NCBI GenBank assembly: GCA_964418585.1
Contig: CAYQMG010000169.1
Location: 4,688-68,687, forward strand
Direction: 5' to 3'
DNA length: 64,000 nt
Source: JAJRTE01 sp964418585
GTDB lineage: Bacteria; Myxococcota_A; UBA796; JAJRTE01
A program made the position numbers and the translations under genes. Every line of letters begins with the position of its first letter. Positions within the stretch are counted from its first letter, which is position 1. A model generated the notes under the pieces. The model was given only the letters and a program-made list of their open reading frames with translations, did not search any database and had not been told where the DNA came from. This document shows, piece after piece, positions 63,626-64,000 of this stretch.

Positions 63626-64000
63626 ATGGATCGAGAGGTGTCGAGTGATGAGCCCCCTGCCAGGCGAACGATGGACGAGTCGGCCGCTGGTGAGCGGCTC
63701 GAGGGGTCGACGGAGGACGAAGAGGCCCTGGCCATCGAGGGAGCACGGGTTATCATGACGTGGGACGATGTGCTGGACATCGAGGCCGGCCCCGAGGTTC
63801 TCGTTCCTCTGGAGGCGCCGTTGGCGGAGGCGGTGTGGGTGTGGGCACGCACCATGGAGGAGGACAACCCGGTTGGGCGGCTCTCCCGTGGGGTTCGGGA
63901 AGTCCTGCTGGGCCTGCACGAATCAACCTTGCGGAGTCGAGCGGGACGTTTGAAGATACGAACGCTTTCTGGTAGACTTGCGGCGAATTTCACCGGCCAA
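63626..64000 (+). CDS. Unidentified protein, N-terminal fragment
   Basis: An open frame of 125 codons with no stop before the window edge. The first 35 residues are acidic and charged (MDREVSSDEPPARRTMDESA), then a probable folded part (VIMTWDDVLDIEAGPEVLVP). Not recognised. GGAGG lies 9 bases before the ATG at 63626; an in-frame ATG at 63605 is a weaker alternative start. It is too short to assign. Confidence 0.55.
   Translation, partial: MDREVSSDEPPARRTMDESAAGERLEGSTEDEEALAIEGARVIMTWDDVLDIEAGPEVLVPLEAPLAEAVWVWARTMEEDNPVGRLSRGVREVLLGLHESTLRSRAGRLKIRTLSGRLAANFTGQ

Overview
The window reads as a high-GC, Gram-negative chromosome of the former Deltaproteobacteria, most likely Myxococcota-like. 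The evidence is a conserved S10-spc-alpha ribosomal superoperon, many lipoboxes and outer-membrane-type proteins, MopE-type Asp/Cys repeats with FG-GAP blades, an AsmA/YdbH-type envelope protein and a secreted caspase-like protein. The exact lineage is an inference; no 16S rRNA gene is present.

Layout. At 1-159 lies the N-terminus of a cytochrome bd oxidase subunit I, leaving the window leftward. A B12-type radical SAM protein (516-1856, minus), a cysteine desulfurase-SelD fusion (2096-4312, plus) and a PhnD-like lipoprotein (4358-5293, minus) follow. 5530-12441 is a plus-strand run of envelope genes: HEAT-repeat protein, SpoIVB-type S55 peptidase, beta-propeller protein and lytic transglycosylase. 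A small stand-alone CBM48 protein comes next (12693-12989).

12995-23485 (minus) is the most unusual block. It holds a 2515-residue protein with two propeller-like regions, one degenerate ATPase-like module and one intact AAA/STAND-type ATPase. Downstream is a 926-residue membrane protein with a degenerate ATPase and a pseudokinase-like C-lobe. I recognise neither as a described system.

24078-37517 is the ribosomal superoperon (rpsJ to rplQ, with secY, infA, rpmJ and rpoA), closed by a strong terminator. rplC (L3) and rplX (L24) are missing from their usual positions. adk and map are absent between secY and infA.

37758-48261 carries a MopE/FG-GAP lipoprotein, a YdbH-like envelope protein coupled to a YdbL (DUF1318)-like lipoprotein, and a TolB-like propeller/TPR protein. 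48318-53218 holds a c-type-heme-like lipoprotein, then an ECF sigma factor, its zinc-finger anti-sigma factor, a secreted caspase-like protein and a lipoprotein in tight series. A tRNA-Arg(CCT) with its own promoter and terminator sits at 53304-53380.

53468-62833 is minus strand: FmdB zinc ribbon, Xaa-Pro aminopeptidase, RlmI-like methyltransferase, PAS-GGDEF protein, and three envelope proteins. The right edge has a sparse region with a 71-bp tandem repeat and the start of an unidentified gene.

Across the whole window the hexamer CTCGAG is strikingly frequent in all reading frames and in non-coding DNA, resembling the highly iterated palindromes of cyanobacteria.
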